Shown here: positions 43,220-54,214 of the stretch, piece by piece
Position numbering within the stretch: position 1 is the stretch's first letter
Layout: each line of letters begins with the position of its first letter
Source of the DNA: Candidatus Zhuqueibacterota bacterium
GTDB taxonomy: Bacteria; Zhuqueibacterota; Zhuqueibacteria; Residuimicrobiales; Oceaniaggregativiventaceae
Assembly: GCA_014728085.1 (NCBI GenBank)
Contig: WJMF01000092.1
Span: 1-64,000 of the forward strand
DNA: 64,000 bases
Reading direction: 5' to 3'
The notes under the pieces: model-generated
Database searches by the model: none
The model's input: only the letters and a program-made list of their open reading frames with translations
Told to the model about the DNA's origin: nothing
Made by a program: the position numbers and the translations under genes

Positions 43220-44563
43220 ATGTCCAAAGAGATCAAACTTCCTGAAATCGCTGAAAATGTTGACTCGGCAGAAGTAATACATATACTTGTCTCGACCGGG
43301 GATCATGTTAACATAGATGATCCGCTTATGGAACTCGAAAGTGAAAAAGCAACGTTTGAAGTTCCCAGTCCGCAAGAGGGAAATATTATAGAAATTCTTG
43401 TATCAGAAGGCGACACAGTACAAGTCGGTCAGACCATTGTGAAAATGGAAAGCGAAAAAGCAGAAGAAAAGGAAACAAGTAAAAAGAAAAAAGAAGAAAC
43501 AGAAGAGGAAGAGAAAGAGAAAGAGGAAAAAGCCGAAGAAGCAGAGCCAAAGACGAAAAAGGAAGAAACAGCTGAACCTGAAGAGGAGGAGATACCGGAA
43601 GAGCCTGAAACACCCGCTGAAGACACTGAGCAAAAAGAAGAGCGGGTTGAAAAAGAAACGGCTCCCCCCAAAGATAAAATCGCTCCTGCAGCCCCTTCTG
43701 TTCGCCGTTTGGCCCGGGAACTGGGTGTTGACATTAATCGAATTGAAGGTTCCGGACCAGGTGGGCGTATTTCACATGAGGATGTAAAGAATTTCGTCAA
43801 GGAGAAAAAGGGTGGGGGCATTGAAACCACCGAGTTGCCCGATTTTTCTCAGTGGGGAGATACGGAAATGGAAGATATGGTGGTTACCCGCAGACGTATT
43901 GCTGAATCCATGTCGCATTCGTGGCGAACCGTACCACAGGTCACACAGTTCGATGAAGCGGACATTACCGATGTTGAGCAATACAGAAAAAAACAGGCTG
44001 CAAAGATTGAAAAAGCAGGCGGCAAATTGACCATTACCTCTATATTGGTTAAAATTGTTAGTCTGGCGTTGAAGAAATTTCCCCGTTTCAATGCCAGCCT
44101 GGATATGGATAAAAAGCAGATCATCTTTAAAAAATATTATCACATCGGTATTGCGGTCGATACTGAGCGGGGATTGTTGGTACCGGTTATCAAAGATGCC
44201 GATAAAAAGAATATTGTCGAGTTATCTGTTGAAATCACCGAGCTGGCGCAAAAAACGCGAAACAAAAAAATATCGCCTGACGAACTTCAGGGCGGGAACT
44301 TTGCTATTTCAAACCTCGGCGGAATCGGCGGTACCGCTTTTACTCCCATCGTCTACCCGCCTCAGGTGGCTGTGCTCGGTGTTGCCAGAGGCGCTTTCAA
44401 GCCAATTTATAAAGAGGATGAACTGCAAAAACGATTGATTCTGCCGCTATCTTTAACTTATGATCACAGGATTATTGATGGGGCTGATGGCGCCAGATTT
44501 CTGCGTTGGATTTGTCGCGCTCTCGAGCATCCCTTTTCTGTCATACTTGAAGGAGGATTTTAA
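43220..44563 (+). CDS. aceF: Dihydrolipoamide acetyltransferase (E2)
   Basis: 447 residues. One lipoyl domain (1-80) with the lipoylated Lys43 in ELESEKATFEV. A very long acidic/basic linker (about 80-165) made almost only of Glu, Lys and Thr/Pro follows. A peripheral-subunit-binding domain (about 167-205, APSVRRLARELGVD) precedes the catalytic domain, which ends in the active-site LTYDHRIIDGADGARFL. It has 14 bases to aceE. The linker's composition is the oddest feature; its antisense shows long spurious Phe/Leu-rich frames. Confidence 0.94.
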   Translation: MSKEIKLPEIAENVDSAEVIHILVSTGDHVNIDDPLMELESEKATFEVPSPQEGNIIEILVSEGDTVQVGQTIVKMESEKAEEKETSKKKKEETEEEEKEKEEKAEEAEPKTKKEETAEPEEEEIPEEPETPAEDTEQKEERVEKETAPPKDKIAPAAPSVRRLARELGVDINRIEGSGPGGRISHEDVKNFVKEKKGGGIETTELPDFSQWGDTEMEDMVVTRRRIAESMSHSWRTVPQVTQFDEADITDVEQYRKKQAAKIEKAGGKLTITSILVKIVSLALKKFPRFNASLDMDKKQIIFKKYYHIGIAVDTERGLLVPVIKDADKKNIVELSVEITELAQKTRNKKISPDELQGGNFAISNLGGIGGTAFTPIVYPPQVAVLGVARGAFKPIYKEDELQKRLILPLSLTYDHRIIDGADGARFLRWICRALEHPFSVILEGGF

Positions 44564-45984
44564 TGAGCAGCGAAAAAGCACAACTCATGGTCATCGGGGC
44601 AGGACCCGGCGGATATGCTGCAGCCTTTATGGCCGCAGATTTAGGGGTGAATGTTACACTTGTTGATCCGGAACCCAATCCGGGCGGTGTCTGTCTCTAC
44701 AGAGGATGTATACCCTCCAAAGCCCTTTTGCATATCGCCCAGCTCATCATAGACAACAGAACCAGCGAAGACATCGGCATTACCTTCGGCGAGCCGGAAA
44801 TATTTCCCAAAAAGATCAAGGCCTGGAAAGATCAGGTCGTCGACCAACTGACCGGCGGATTGGGCCAATTATCCAAACATCGAAAAATTAATCGCATCCG
44901 GGGAAAAGCCCATTTTGTAGACAATAAAACCCTTACGGTCAATGATAAAGAATATACCTTCGACAATTGTATTCTAGCCACCGGGACTCTGCCGGCGACT
45001 CTTCCGGGCCAGACCTTTGAATCCGACAAAATCTGGGATTCCACTGACGCGCTGGCTCTGGACGACATTCCCGATTCCATGCTGGTGGTCGGAGGCGGAT
45101 ATATCGGCCTCGAACTCGGCTACGTCTATGCTGCACTTGGTTGCAAGGTCTCTTTGGTGGAAATGACTTCAGGGCTTTTGCCGGGTATGGACCGGGATTT
45201 GGTATCTGTTTTAACGAAAAAAATTAAACCCTTTTTCAAAGACATTTCACTTGATACCAAAGTATCCAGCATCGAGCCGACGAAACAGCAGGTTAAAGTT
45301 GAACTGGAGAATAAGAACGGGAAAAAGAAAGAGAATTTTAAAACCGTATTCGTTGCTATCGGACGAAAAGCCAATATTTCACCCCTGAAACTGGAAAATA
45401 CGGATATAGAAACCGATAATAACGATTTTATTAAAGTAGACGAGCAATTGCGTACCAGTATTCCCAATATCTTTGCAATTGGAGACATGACCGGCCAGCC
45501 TTTTTTGGCTCATCGCGCCACACACCAGGGCCGCATAGCCGCAGAGGTTGTTTCGGGTAAAAATGTAATTTATGACCCGGCTGTTATTCCTGCCGTTATT
45601 TATAGCCAGCCTGAAATTGCCACTTGCGGATTGTCTGAAACAGAAGCCAAAGAAGAGGGAATCGACATCGAGATAAGCAAATTCCCGTGGGCGGCATCCG
45701 GACGTTCGCTGACAATGGGTAAAAAGGAGGGAATGACCAAATTGATTATCGATCCATCAACCGAAAGAATTCTGGGAGCAGGTATAGTCGGTCCCTATGC
45801 CGGTGAATTGATTGGAGAAGCCGCCGTGGCTGTCGAAATGGCCGCACAGGCAAACGATTTGGGATTGACAGTTCATCCTCACCCCACCTTGTCGGAGACG
45901 TTGATGGAAGCAGCAAATGCCTGGTATGGAACCAGCACGCATATTTACAGACCAAAACGCAAAGCTAAAAGGAGAGAGAAATAA
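44563..45984 (+). CDS. lpd: Dihydrolipoamide dehydrogenase (E3)
   Basis: 473 residues. FAD-binding VIGAGPGGYAAAF, redox disulfide GGVCLYRGCIPSKALLH (C-x4-C), NAD-binding VVGGGYIGLELGYVYAALG, AIGDMTGQPFLAHRATHQG and the active-site HPHPTLSETLMEA. It reoxidises dihydrolipoate with NAD+. It overlaps aceF by one base. The VCLYRGC spacing is normal. Complete and of the expected size. Confidence 0.96.
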   Translation: MSSEKAQLMVIGAGPGGYAAAFMAADLGVNVTLVDPEPNPGGVCLYRGCIPSKALLHIAQLIIDNRTSEDIGITFGEPEIFPKKIKAWKDQVVDQLTGGLGQLSKHRKINRIRGKAHFVDNKTLTVNDKEYTFDNCILATGTLPATLPGQTFESDKIWDSTDALALDDIPDSMLVVGGGYIGLELGYVYAALGCKVSLVEMTSGLLPGMDRDLVSVLTKKIKPFFKDISLDTKVSSIEPTKQQVKVELENKNGKKKENFKTVFVAIGRKANISPLKLENTDIETDNNDFIKVDEQLRTSIPNIFAIGDMTGQPFLAHRATHQGRIAAEVVSGKNVIYDPAVIPAVIYSQPEIATCGLSETEAKEEGIDIEISKFPWAASGRSLTMGKKEGMTKLIIDPSTERILGAGIVGPYAGELIGEAAVAVEMAAQANDLGLTVHPHPTLSETLMEAANAWYGTSTHIYRPKRKAKRREK

Positions 45985-46187
45985 TGCAAGTTTGGGTAGA
46001 TAAAGAAAAATGCTCCACTGCCGGAATCTGTGTAAAGGAATGTCCCAAAGTATTTCGTTTCGAACCGGGAAGTAAAAAAGCAACCGTTATCGTCGACCGC
46101 GTTCCCCTTCAACTGCAGGAAAAAGTCCGTTTGATGAGCGTGAAATGTCCTGAAGGTGCTATTATCATTGAGGAAAATAACGACTAG
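45984..46187 (+). CDS. Small single-cluster ferredoxin
   Basis: 67 residues. Cluster ligands are CSTAGICVKECP and a distal CPEGAI, the pattern of a one-cluster [4Fe-4S] (or [3Fe-4S]) ferredoxin of the Fer4_13/Fer4_15 type. It overlaps lpd by one base, so it is part of the same operon. Its presence between E3 and the pterin dehydratase suggests an electron carrier linked to the PDH complex or the ATPase operon, but nothing in the sequence names the partner. Confidence 0.88.
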   Translation: MQVWVDKEKCSTAGICVKECPKVFRFEPGSKKATVIVDRVPLQLQEKVRLMSVKCPEGAIIIEENND

Positions 46188-46208
46188 GAGATTTACGAGG
46201 AATCGCGT

Positions 46209-46541
46209 ATGAATTTAAAAGAACAAAAGTGTGTACCATGTAGTGGAGACGAACCGCCCCTGGACGTTGAAGAAGAAAAAAAATATCTTGAACAGCTGCA
46301 GGGATGGTATTTACAAAAAAGCGGTGAGCATAAGATTTATAAAAATTTCAAATTCGCAGATTTTAAAGCATCGATGGAATTTGTCAATAAGGTGGCTGCT
46401 CTTGCTGAAGATGAAGGCCATCATCCCAATATCATCATAAATTATAATGTTGTCGGATTGGAATGTTTTACCCACGCCATTGGCGGTCTTTCCGGAAATG
46501 ATTTTATCCTGGCAGCAAAAATCGATGATTTGATAACCTAA
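46209..46541 (+). CDS. Pterin-4a-carbinolamine dehydratase-like protein
   Basis: 110 residues of the PCD/DCoH family: the fold is marked by WYLQKSGEHKIYKNFKFADF, the core His pair in DEGHHPNIIINYNVV, and THAIGGLSGNDFILAAKID. It would dehydrate 4a-hydroxytetrahydrobiopterin, or act in molybdopterin metabolism as some bacterial PCDs do. The DEGHHP motif is intact. It lies 21 bases from the ferredoxin and 14 before atpD. No aromatic hydroxylase gene is nearby. Confidence 0.88.
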   Translation: MNLKEQKCVPCSGDEPPLDVEEEKKYLEQLQGWYLQKSGEHKIYKNFKFADFKASMEFVNKVAALAEDEGHHPNIIINYNVVGLECFTHAIGGLSGNDFILAAKIDDLIT

Positions 46542-46555
46542 GCGGTAGTCTATAA

Positions 46556-48316
<1,761 letters not shown>

Positions 48317-48320
<4 letters not shown>

Positions 48321-48628
48321 CATCATCCCTGTCTGAAAAAAGAAAAAAAGCTCGGGAAGAAATGAGTAAGGAAATTGGAGTGAAAGGTAAGCGCAAACGC
48401 ATAGCTGAGAAATCCAAAGATCAGGGCGTTTGGTTTGGCCTCGGCATGTTTGGTATTGTCGGCTGGTCGGTAAGCATTCCCACGCTGGTATTTCTGGCTA
48501 TAGGAATATGGCTGGACAGCACCACACAAGGGCAAATATCATGGACTCTGTCTTTTCTTGTGCTCGGTATTATAATCGGCTGTCTCAACGCCTGGTACTG
48601 GGTAAAACAGGAAAGTGAGAACAGGTAA
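48317..48628 (+). CDS. atpQ: N-ATPase AtpQ (AtpI-like) membrane protein
   Basis: 103 residues. A basic N-terminus (KGKRKRIAEK) is followed by two membrane helices (GMFGIVGWSVSIPTLVFLAIGIWLD and WTLSFLVLGIIIGCLNAWYWV-type). It matches the AtpI/AtpQ role in N-ATPase operons, thought to help c-ring assembly. The loop between helices contains the usual GIWLDS. Overlaps atpC by four bases. Confidence 0.85.
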
Positions 48629-48646
48629 CCGGAGTTAACGACAATC

Positions 48647-48937
48647 ATGTTAATCGTTATGAACATTTTCTTTTCGCTGGCGTGTGGAATCATTACGGGT
48701 ACTGTCTATTTTATTATTCTATGGCAGACTGTTAAAGTGTTTCTTCAACGCAATAATTCTTCATTGTTGATTATATCCAGTTTTCTCCTCAGAAATCTCA
48801 TGGTGGTGTTGATGATGCTGTTACTTGTGAAGATCGGATACTGGTGGTCGACTATTCCCGGATTACTCGGATTTATCAGCTCCAGGCACTATTTTATTCA
48901 TCGTCTTAATCCTCAAACACAGACTAAACTGAGGTAA
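48647..48937 (+). CDS. atpR: N-ATPase AtpR membrane protein
   Basis: 96 residues with three membrane helices. The middle one has a conserved basic residue (SSFLLRNLMVVLMM), as in AtpR proteins of N-ATPases, which are proposed to interact with the extra acidic residue in the c subunit. The third helix leads into FISSRHYFIHR. Its position between atpQ and atpB matches the canonical operon. The identification rests largely on this position and the Arg. Confidence 0.78.
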   Translation: MLIVMNIFFSLACGIITGTVYFIILWQTVKVFLQRNNSSLLIISSFLLRNLMVVLMMLLLVKIGYWWSTIPGLLGFISSRHYFIHRLNPQTQTKLR

Positions 48938-48992
48938 TCGGACTGGCTATAGATGAAAATGATTACAAAAAAAGTACCAATCGGAGATTATT

Positions 48993-49679
48993 TTGAATAT
49001 AAGTCCGGATGAAATTATTCTTTTTCAAATCGGCAGTATCGCGATAACCGCAAACATATTCTTTACCTGGATGGTTATGCTGTTTCTCGTGCTTGTGTCG
49101 GCATTGATTACACGAAAAATATCGATATCCAGCAAGATTTCCATGTGGCAAAATTTCCTCGAGACACTGATTTCCTATATACAGGAACAGATACGCGATA
49201 TAACCGATCAAAAATCGGATCCGTATTTGCCCTTTATTGGCTCGCTTTTCATATTTGTCTCAGTATCGAATTTTCTCAGCTTTGTGCCGGGTTATCATCC
49301 ACCGACCGGTTCTCTTTATACGACTTCAGCACTGGCGATATGTGTTTTTTTCGCAGTCCCTGTTTATGGTATTCAAAAACTGGGTCTGAGTGAATATCTT
49401 AGAAATTATATAAAGCCATCTGTAATCATGCTGCCCTTCAATATTATTAGTGAAATTTCCCGCACCCTGGCACTGTCCGTACGTCTTTTCGGCAACGTTA
49501 TGAGCGGTACCATGATTATTGGTATTTTATTATCAGTTGCTCCGTTCTTCCTGCCGGCAGTCATGAATATCCTCGAACTGCTTATTGGTCAGATTCAGGC
49601 TTATATCATCGCCGTTCTTTCAACAGTATATATTGCGTCAGGAACGCGCAGCAAAAAAATAACTCAGGAGGAATCTTAA
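48993..49679 (+). CDS. atpB: N-type ATP synthase subunit a
   Basis: 228 residues with five or six helices. The essential Arg is in LALSVRLFGNVMSG. The C-terminal helix has LLIGQIQAYIIAVLSTVYIASG, where the Gln-Ala-Tyr pattern forms the ion channel. The start is TTG at 48993 with a GGAG-containing site upstream. It joins directly to atpE (next base). Confidence 0.94.
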   Translation: MNISPDEIILFQIGSIAITANIFFTWMVMLFLVLVSALITRKISISSKISMWQNFLETLISYIQEQIRDITDQKSDPYLPFIGSLFIFVSVSNFLSFVPGYHPPTGSLYTTSALAICVFFAVPVYGIQKLGLSEYLRNYIKPSVIMLPFNIISEISRTLALSVRLFGNVMSGTMIIGILLSVAPFFLPAVMNILELLIGQIQAYIIAVLSTVYIASGTRSKKITQEES

Positions 49680-49946
49680 ATGGAATCCGTATCACAAATC
49701 GGTTTTATTTCAATCATCACATCCGGTTTGACCATTGCCATCGGGTCAATCGGGCCGGCGCTGGGAGAAGCAAAAGCTTTGGCACAGGCATTAAATTCTA
49801 TTGCACAACAACCGGATGAATCCAATACCATTACCAGAACTCTCTTTGTAGGACTGGCAATGATCGAATCAACAGCGATTTATTGTTTTGTCGTTGCCAT
49901 TATTCTTATCTTTGCCAATCCGTTCTGGAATCATGTAACCTCGTAG
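49680..49946 (+). CDS. atpE: N-type ATP synthase c subunit with Na+-type ligands
   Basis: 88 residues, two helices. Helix 1 has GSIGPALGEAKALAQAL, in which Pro26 and Glu30 are seen; helix 2 has MIESTAIY, giving Glu63, Ser64, Thr65 and Tyr68. These align with the Ilyobacter tartaricus Na+ ligands Gln32, Glu65, Ser66, Thr67 and Tyr70, with Glu at the Gln32 place, as is common in N-ATPase c subunits. Na+ transport is therefore plausible, but an N-type ring with a double Glu from Burkholderia has been reported as H+-specific, so the ion is open. Confidence 0.94.
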   Translation: MESVSQIGFISIITSGLTIAIGSIGPALGEAKALAQALNSIAQQPDESNTITRTLFVGLAMIESTAIYCFVVAIILIFANPFWNHVTS

Positions 49947-49963
49947 AGGAACGGAGGATTTGG

Positions 49964-50716
49964 ATGCAAATAGACTGGATTACTTTAGTTGCCCAGATTA
50001 TTAATTTTCTCATCTTGTTGTTTTTGTTAAAACACTTTCTCTTCGACAAGATTGTATCTGCGATGCGTAAACGTCAGGAGAGAATCGATAATAAATTACA
50101 AGACGCAGAGTCAACCCGAGAGGAAGCAGAGCAAAAGCTGCAAGAATATCAGCAAATGAAGAGTGAACTCGAAAAGCAAAAAAACGACATGCTGAAAAAT
50201 GCGGAACAAGAAGCCAATAAGCGAAAAGAGGATTTGCTGGACGATGCCCGTAATAAAATCGACCAGTTGTCGGAAAAATGGAAATCAGAAATAGAAAAAG
50301 AGAAGGAAGAATTTTTCAAAACATTCCGCCACAAAGTCGGTTCTGAAATTTACCAAACTTCAAAAACCGTTCTTAAAGATCTCGCTGATAAAAAAATCGA
50401 GTCCGCCATTACCGACAAATTTATCGATAAAATAAATAACCTGTCTGACTCTGAGCGAGACAAAATTCAAGAACATCTGAATGACTCTGATGCTTTGCTC
50501 ATTCGGACAACTTATGAACTGGAAAAACGGTCCGATCTTGAACAGGTGTTGAAAAAACAATTTGGCAAGGATTTACAACTGGACTTTAACGTGACGGATG
50601 ACTTTATCGGCGGTATTGAACTGGTTGCAAATGGTTACAAAGTGATTTGGAGTATAGAGGAATTTACTCAACATCTATTGGAAAAATTTAACGATTATAT
50701 TGAAAAAAATGAATAA
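49964..50716 (+). CDS. atpF: N-type ATP synthase b subunit with delta-like C-terminal part
   Basis: About 250 residues, longer than an ordinary b subunit (about 160). N-terminal membrane anchor ([22 protein letters not shown]), long charged coiled coil (about 40-150), then a C-terminal region ending [25 protein letters not shown], which resembles the end of delta. The operon has no atpH, so this extension probably takes delta's role in attaching to the head. This b-delta arrangement is known from N-ATPases. The ATG at 49964 has GGAGG upstream. Confidence 0.9.
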   Translation: MQIDWITLVAQIINFLILLFLLKHFLFDKIVSAMRKRQERIDNKLQDAESTREEAEQKLQEYQQMKSELEKQKNDMLKNAEQEANKRKEDLLDDARNKIDQLSEKWKSEIEKEKEEFFKTFRHKVGSEIYQTSKTVLKDLADKKIESAITDKFIDKINNLSDSERDKIQEHLNDSDALLIRTTYELEKRSDLEQVLKKQFGKDLQLDFNVTDDFIGGIELVANGYKVIWSIEEFTQHLLEKFNDYIEKNE

Positions 50717-50727
50717 ATGCAACGCTT

Positions 50728-52290
50728 ATGGCTGACTATCGTTTAAAATCTGTTCTACAAGACTCTTTATCCGCGGTCCAACAAGTCCGTGAAAAACTTG
50801 AAAAGGAGTTACCGACCCGGGCTGTGGGCCGTTTGGAATACCTCGGCGAAGGAATTGCCCATTTATCCGGCCTCGAAAAAGCGGAGACCAATGAACTCCT
50901 CACCTTTGAAGGCAATCGCATGGGAATGGTGTTCAACCTGGAACCGAATCATGTCGGAGCGGTGTTTCTCGATAAACATCATGAAATACATGTCGGGTCA
51001 GAGGTTCAGCGTACCCACCGGGTAATGGACGTGCCCGTAGGTGAGGAACTGTTGGGGCGAACCATCGATGCGATCGGTCGACCGCTGGATTCCGGTGATC
51101 AAATTCGGACCGGACAAAAAAGGCCCATTGAACAGGAGGCACCCGGTATGATGGACCGTGCACCTGTTAATGTGCCGCTGCAAACCGGCTTGAAAGTGGT
51201 GGACGCGCTTGTTCCGATCGGAAGGGGACAACGCGAACTCATTCTCGGAGACCGGCAAACCGGCAAGACTGCCGTTGCGGTGGATACTATTATTAATCAA
51301 CGCGACAGCGAGGTCATTTGCATCTATTGCGCCATTGGTCAGAAAAGCTCGGATGTGGCCAGAACCATCGCCAGACTGGAAGAACATCAGTCGCTGAACC
51401 ATACCATTGTTTTAGTCGCAAGCGGAGAAGATCCGCCGGGGCTTGTCTATATTACACCCTATGCCGCCACATCGATCGGTGAATTTTTCAGAGACCAGGG
51501 AAGAGACGTATTGATCGTTTATGACGATCTCTCCAAACATGCCCGTGCCTATCGCGAGCTGTCTCTGCTCCTGCGACGGCCGCCGGCCAGAGAAGCTTAT
51601 CCGGGAGATATCTTTTATATCCATTCCCGTCTTCTCGAGCGATCAACACATCTAATCGATGAAGAGGGTGGCGGCAGTCTCACCGCTTTGCCGGTCGTCG
51701 AAACCCAGGCACAAAATATTTCGGCCTATATCCCGACAAATCTGATTTCTATCACCGACGGCCAGGTCTATCTTTCTCCGGACCTGTACCAAAAAGGTAT
51801 CATGCCGGCGATCGATGTCGGAAAATCGGTTTCCCGTGTCGGCGGCAAAACGCAATTGCCTGCTTATCGCAAAGTCGCCGGTGATTTGAGACTATCCTAC
51901 TCGCAGTTTGAGGAACTCGAAGTTTTTTCGCGTTTTAGTACCCGCCTCGACGAAGAGACCAAAAAGAAATTGCAAAGAGGAAAACGAATTCGCGAGCTGT
52001 TCAAACAACCCCAATACCAACCGCTCACTGCTGCAGAACAGGTTGCCGTACTTTACGCAGCAGCCAACGGCCTGTTCGATCGCATGGACCCGGAACGGCA
52101 ACACCAGGCCGAACAAGAAATTTATCAAATGATGCATGATGAATTAAAACAATTATCCGATAAAATCCTCTCTGCAGAGTCTTTGTCGGATGAAGAGGAA
52201 AAAGAACTTGTCGATAAAATTTCCGATAAAATAGTGCCTGCTGCAGAAAATGATGAAACAATCGATGGGGATGAAAATGCAGACACTTAA
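50728..52290 (+). CDS. atpA: N-type ATP synthase alpha subunit
   Basis: 520 residues. Non-catalytic P-loop GDRQTGKTA, Walker [13 protein letters not shown], the alpha signature with the arginine finger in the SVSRVGGK segment, and a helical C-terminus. The N-terminal region starts with [11 protein letters not shown], shorter than typical alpha tails of F-ATPases with a delta subunit. The last 35 residues are strongly acidic. The gamma gene begins inside it. Confidence 0.95.
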   Translation: MADYRLKSVLQDSLSAVQQVREKLEKELPTRAVGRLEYLGEGIAHLSGLEKAETNELLTFEGNRMGMVFNLEPNHVGAVFLDKHHEIHVGSEVQRTHRVMDVPVGEELLGRTIDAIGRPLDSGDQIRTGQKRPIEQEAPGMMDRAPVNVPLQTGLKVVDALVPIGRGQRELILGDRQTGKTAVAVDTIINQRDSEVICIYCAIGQKSSDVARTIARLEEHQSLNHTIVLVASGEDPPGLVYITPYAATSIGEFFRDQGRDVLIVYDDLSKHARAYRELSLLLRRPPAREAYPGDIFYIHSRLLERSTHLIDEEGGGSLTALPVVETQAQNISAYIPTNLISITDGQVYLSPDLYQKGIMPAIDVGKSVSRVGGKTQLPAYRKVAGDLRLSYSQFEELEVFSRFSTRLDEETKKKLQRGKRIRELFKQPQYQPLTAAEQVAVLYAAANGLFDRMDPERQHQAEQEIYQMMHDELKQLSDKILSAESLSDEEEKELVDKISDKIVPAAENDETIDGDENADT

Positions 52291-53158
52291 TGCACTTGAG
52301 AAGAAATTGGATAGCACCAAAGATTTACAATCCGTGGTCAAAACCATGAAAGCCATTGCCGCTGTATCCATTCGTCAATACAATCTCGCCGTAGAATCGC
52401 TGAAATTCTACAACCGCACAATAGATATGAGTTTCTCTGTTTTATTACGACATTCACCGGAATTCTATGAACAACCACAGAGTGAAAAAAACGCACCATC
52501 CGGATTTGTTATCCTGGGATCCGATCAGGGTATGTGCGGGCAATTCAATGAAGATCTGGCAACCTTTATCAAAAATACAACCGGCGAACTGAATTTAGAT
52601 TCAGATAACTGTACGGCTCTTGTCTTGGGGCAAAAAATTGTCCCTTATATTAATGACCTGGATATTAAAATTGAAGAACAACTATGGCTGCCCGGTGCCC
52701 TGAATGGTATTTCCAACAGTACCATCGAAGTTTTATTCAAGATAAGCGAATGGCATAAAGATGAAAACATTCAAAATATTTATCTCTTTTACAATTTAAG
52801 CAAAAGCGGGGCTTCCTATGAGCCTCACTATTTTAAGCTGCTGCCACTGGACAAGCAAAAGATTGAAAATCTTAAACATTTTGAATGGAGGTCTACCTCA
52901 ATACCCATATTCAAGGTGGGGCGTCAGACCTTATTGGCAAATTTATTGCGCCAGTATTTTTTTGTGTCTGTTTATCGCGCTTTTGCAGAATCTCTGGCCA
53001 GTGAAAATCTAAGTCGTCTGGCCTCTATGCAAGCCGCTGAAAAAAATATCGATGAACGACTCCAGGATCTGGAAAATAATTATAACCGGCAACGACAATC
53101 CTCAATCACTTCAGAGTTGCTGGATCTGGTGAGTGGTTATGAAGTGTTGAGTCAATAA
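52277..53158 (+). CDS. atpG: N-type ATP synthase gamma subunit
   Basis: About 293 residues. The N-terminal helix [29 protein letters not shown] matches gamma by pattern, and the C-terminal helix ends [16 protein letters not shown]; both form the rotor coiled coil. The ATG at 52277 has GGGG six bases upstream and gives the standard N-terminus; ATGs at 52250-52271 are alternatives. It overlaps the end of atpA. The operon ends with it; OsmC begins 17 bases later. Confidence 0.9.
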   Translation: MQTLNALEKKLDSTKDLQSVVKTMKAIAAVSIRQYNLAVESLKFYNRTIDMSFSVLLRHSPEFYEQPQSEKNAPSGFVILGSDQGMCGQFNEDLATFIKNTTGELNLDSDNCTALVLGQKIVPYINDLDIKIEEQLWLPGALNGISNSTIEVLFKISEWHKDENIQNIYLFYNLSKSGASYEPHYFKLLPLDKQKIENLKHFEWRSTSIPIFKVGRQTLLANLLRQYFFVSVYRAFAESLASENLSRLASMQAAEKNIDERLQDLENNYNRQRQSSITSELLDLVSGYEVLSQ

Positions 53159-53174
53159 TTAAAGGAGGTATTTT

Positions 53175-53603
53175 ATGCCCACTAGAAAAGCATTTGTAAG
53201 ATGGCAAGGCAACCTTGCCGATGGAGAGGGGATTATGAATGTTGAAAGTGGTGCCTTTGAGGAAGATTATTCCTTTTCATCAAGATTTGAAAAGGGAAAA
53301 GGAACCAACCCGGAAGAACTGATCGGAGCAGCACATGCCGGTTGTTTTTCCATGTCCCTTTCAAAAATTCTGGCCGATAATGGTTATGACCCCGCAAAAA
53401 TCGAAACCAGCGCTGAAGTTAATCTTGTAAAAGAAAACGCGGGATTTAAAATTGCCAAAATTCAGCTCAAGACCACGGGAAAAGTAGCCAATATCGACGA
53501 GGCGACATTTGAAAAATTTGCCGGTGAAGCAAAAGAAAATTGTCCGGTCTCAAAAGCTCTGCAGGCCATTACCATCGAATTGATTGCACACCTTCAGTCA
53601 TAA
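53175..53603 (+). CDS. OsmC-family peroxiredoxin
   Basis: 142 residues with the OsmC active-site cysteines: one in GAAHAGCFSMSLS and one in KENCPVSKAL. These give thiol peroxidase activity toward organic hydroperoxides in the family. The N-terminal R-W-x-G-x-L-x-x-G start (VRWQGNLADGEG) is typical of OsmC proper as opposed to Ohr. AGGAGGT precedes the ATG. Confidence 0.93.
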   Translation: MPTRKAFVRWQGNLADGEGIMNVESGAFEEDYSFSSRFEKGKGTNPEELIGAAHAGCFSMSLSKILADNGYDPAKIETSAEVNLVKENAGFKIAKIQLKTTGKVANIDEATFEKFAGEAKENCPVSKALQAITIELIAHLQS

Positions 53604-53679
53604 AAAGGATTGCATAAAATTCATATCGACAGGAATACACGAAAATCAAAAAATCAATTATGAATTGAGGGAGATGATG

Positions 53680-54195
53680 ATGTCATTGAAAAATAAAAAA
53701 GTTGCTGTTTTGGTTGCCAATCTCTATGAAGATCTCGAGTTCTGGTATCCCTATATCCGTATGCAGGAAGCCGGTGCAGATGTAACCAGCATCGGTGCGG
53801 CAGATGAAACCTATAAAGGCAAACACGGTATACCGGCAAAGCCGGATCAATCCATACATGATGTCAATGCCGGGGATTTCGACGCTGTTATTATTCCGGG
53901 AGGTTATTCACCGGATCATATGCGACGATCTCCGGAAATGATCGATTTTGTAAAAAAGGTTCATGAAAACAACAAATTCGTTGCTGCTATATGTCATGGC
54001 GGGTGGATGCTCGCTTCTGCGGAGATTCTGAACGGTAAGCAGGTTACCAGCTTTTACTCTATTAAAGACGATCTGGTCCATGCCGGAGCTGAATGGCTGG
54101 ACAAGGAAGTGGTCGTCGATGAATATTTGGTGACCTCAAGAACGCCAAAAGACCTGCCGGCATTTTGCAGAACTCTGATTGAGTTATTGTCTTAA
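53680..54195 (+). CDS. DJ-1/PfpI family protein
   Basis: 171 residues. The nucleophile elbow is AAICHGGWMLAS (Cys followed by His, the PfpI/YhbO type), and the Glu partner is near the N-terminus (LYEDLEFWYP). The family includes intracellular proteases and glyoxalase III/deglycase-like stress proteins; which one cannot be told. The third ATG at 53680 is seven bases from GAGGGAG and is preferred to 53674 and 53677. It stands with OsmC in a small stress cluster. Confidence 0.88.
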   Translation: MSLKNKKVAVLVANLYEDLEFWYPYIRMQEAGADVTSIGAADETYKGKHGIPAKPDQSIHDVNAGDFDAVIIPGGYSPDHMRRSPEMIDFVKKVHENNKFVAAICHGGWMLASAEILNGKQVTSFYSIKDDLVHAGAEWLDKEVVVDEYLVTSRTPKDLPAFCRTLIELLS

Positions 54196-54214
54196 AATTA
54201 TGAGGTGAGCCGAT

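Noticed and set aside
43386-43830. Long antisense frames across aceF, rich in Phe, Leu or Ser
   Set aside because: They are shadows of the Glu/Lys-rich linker.
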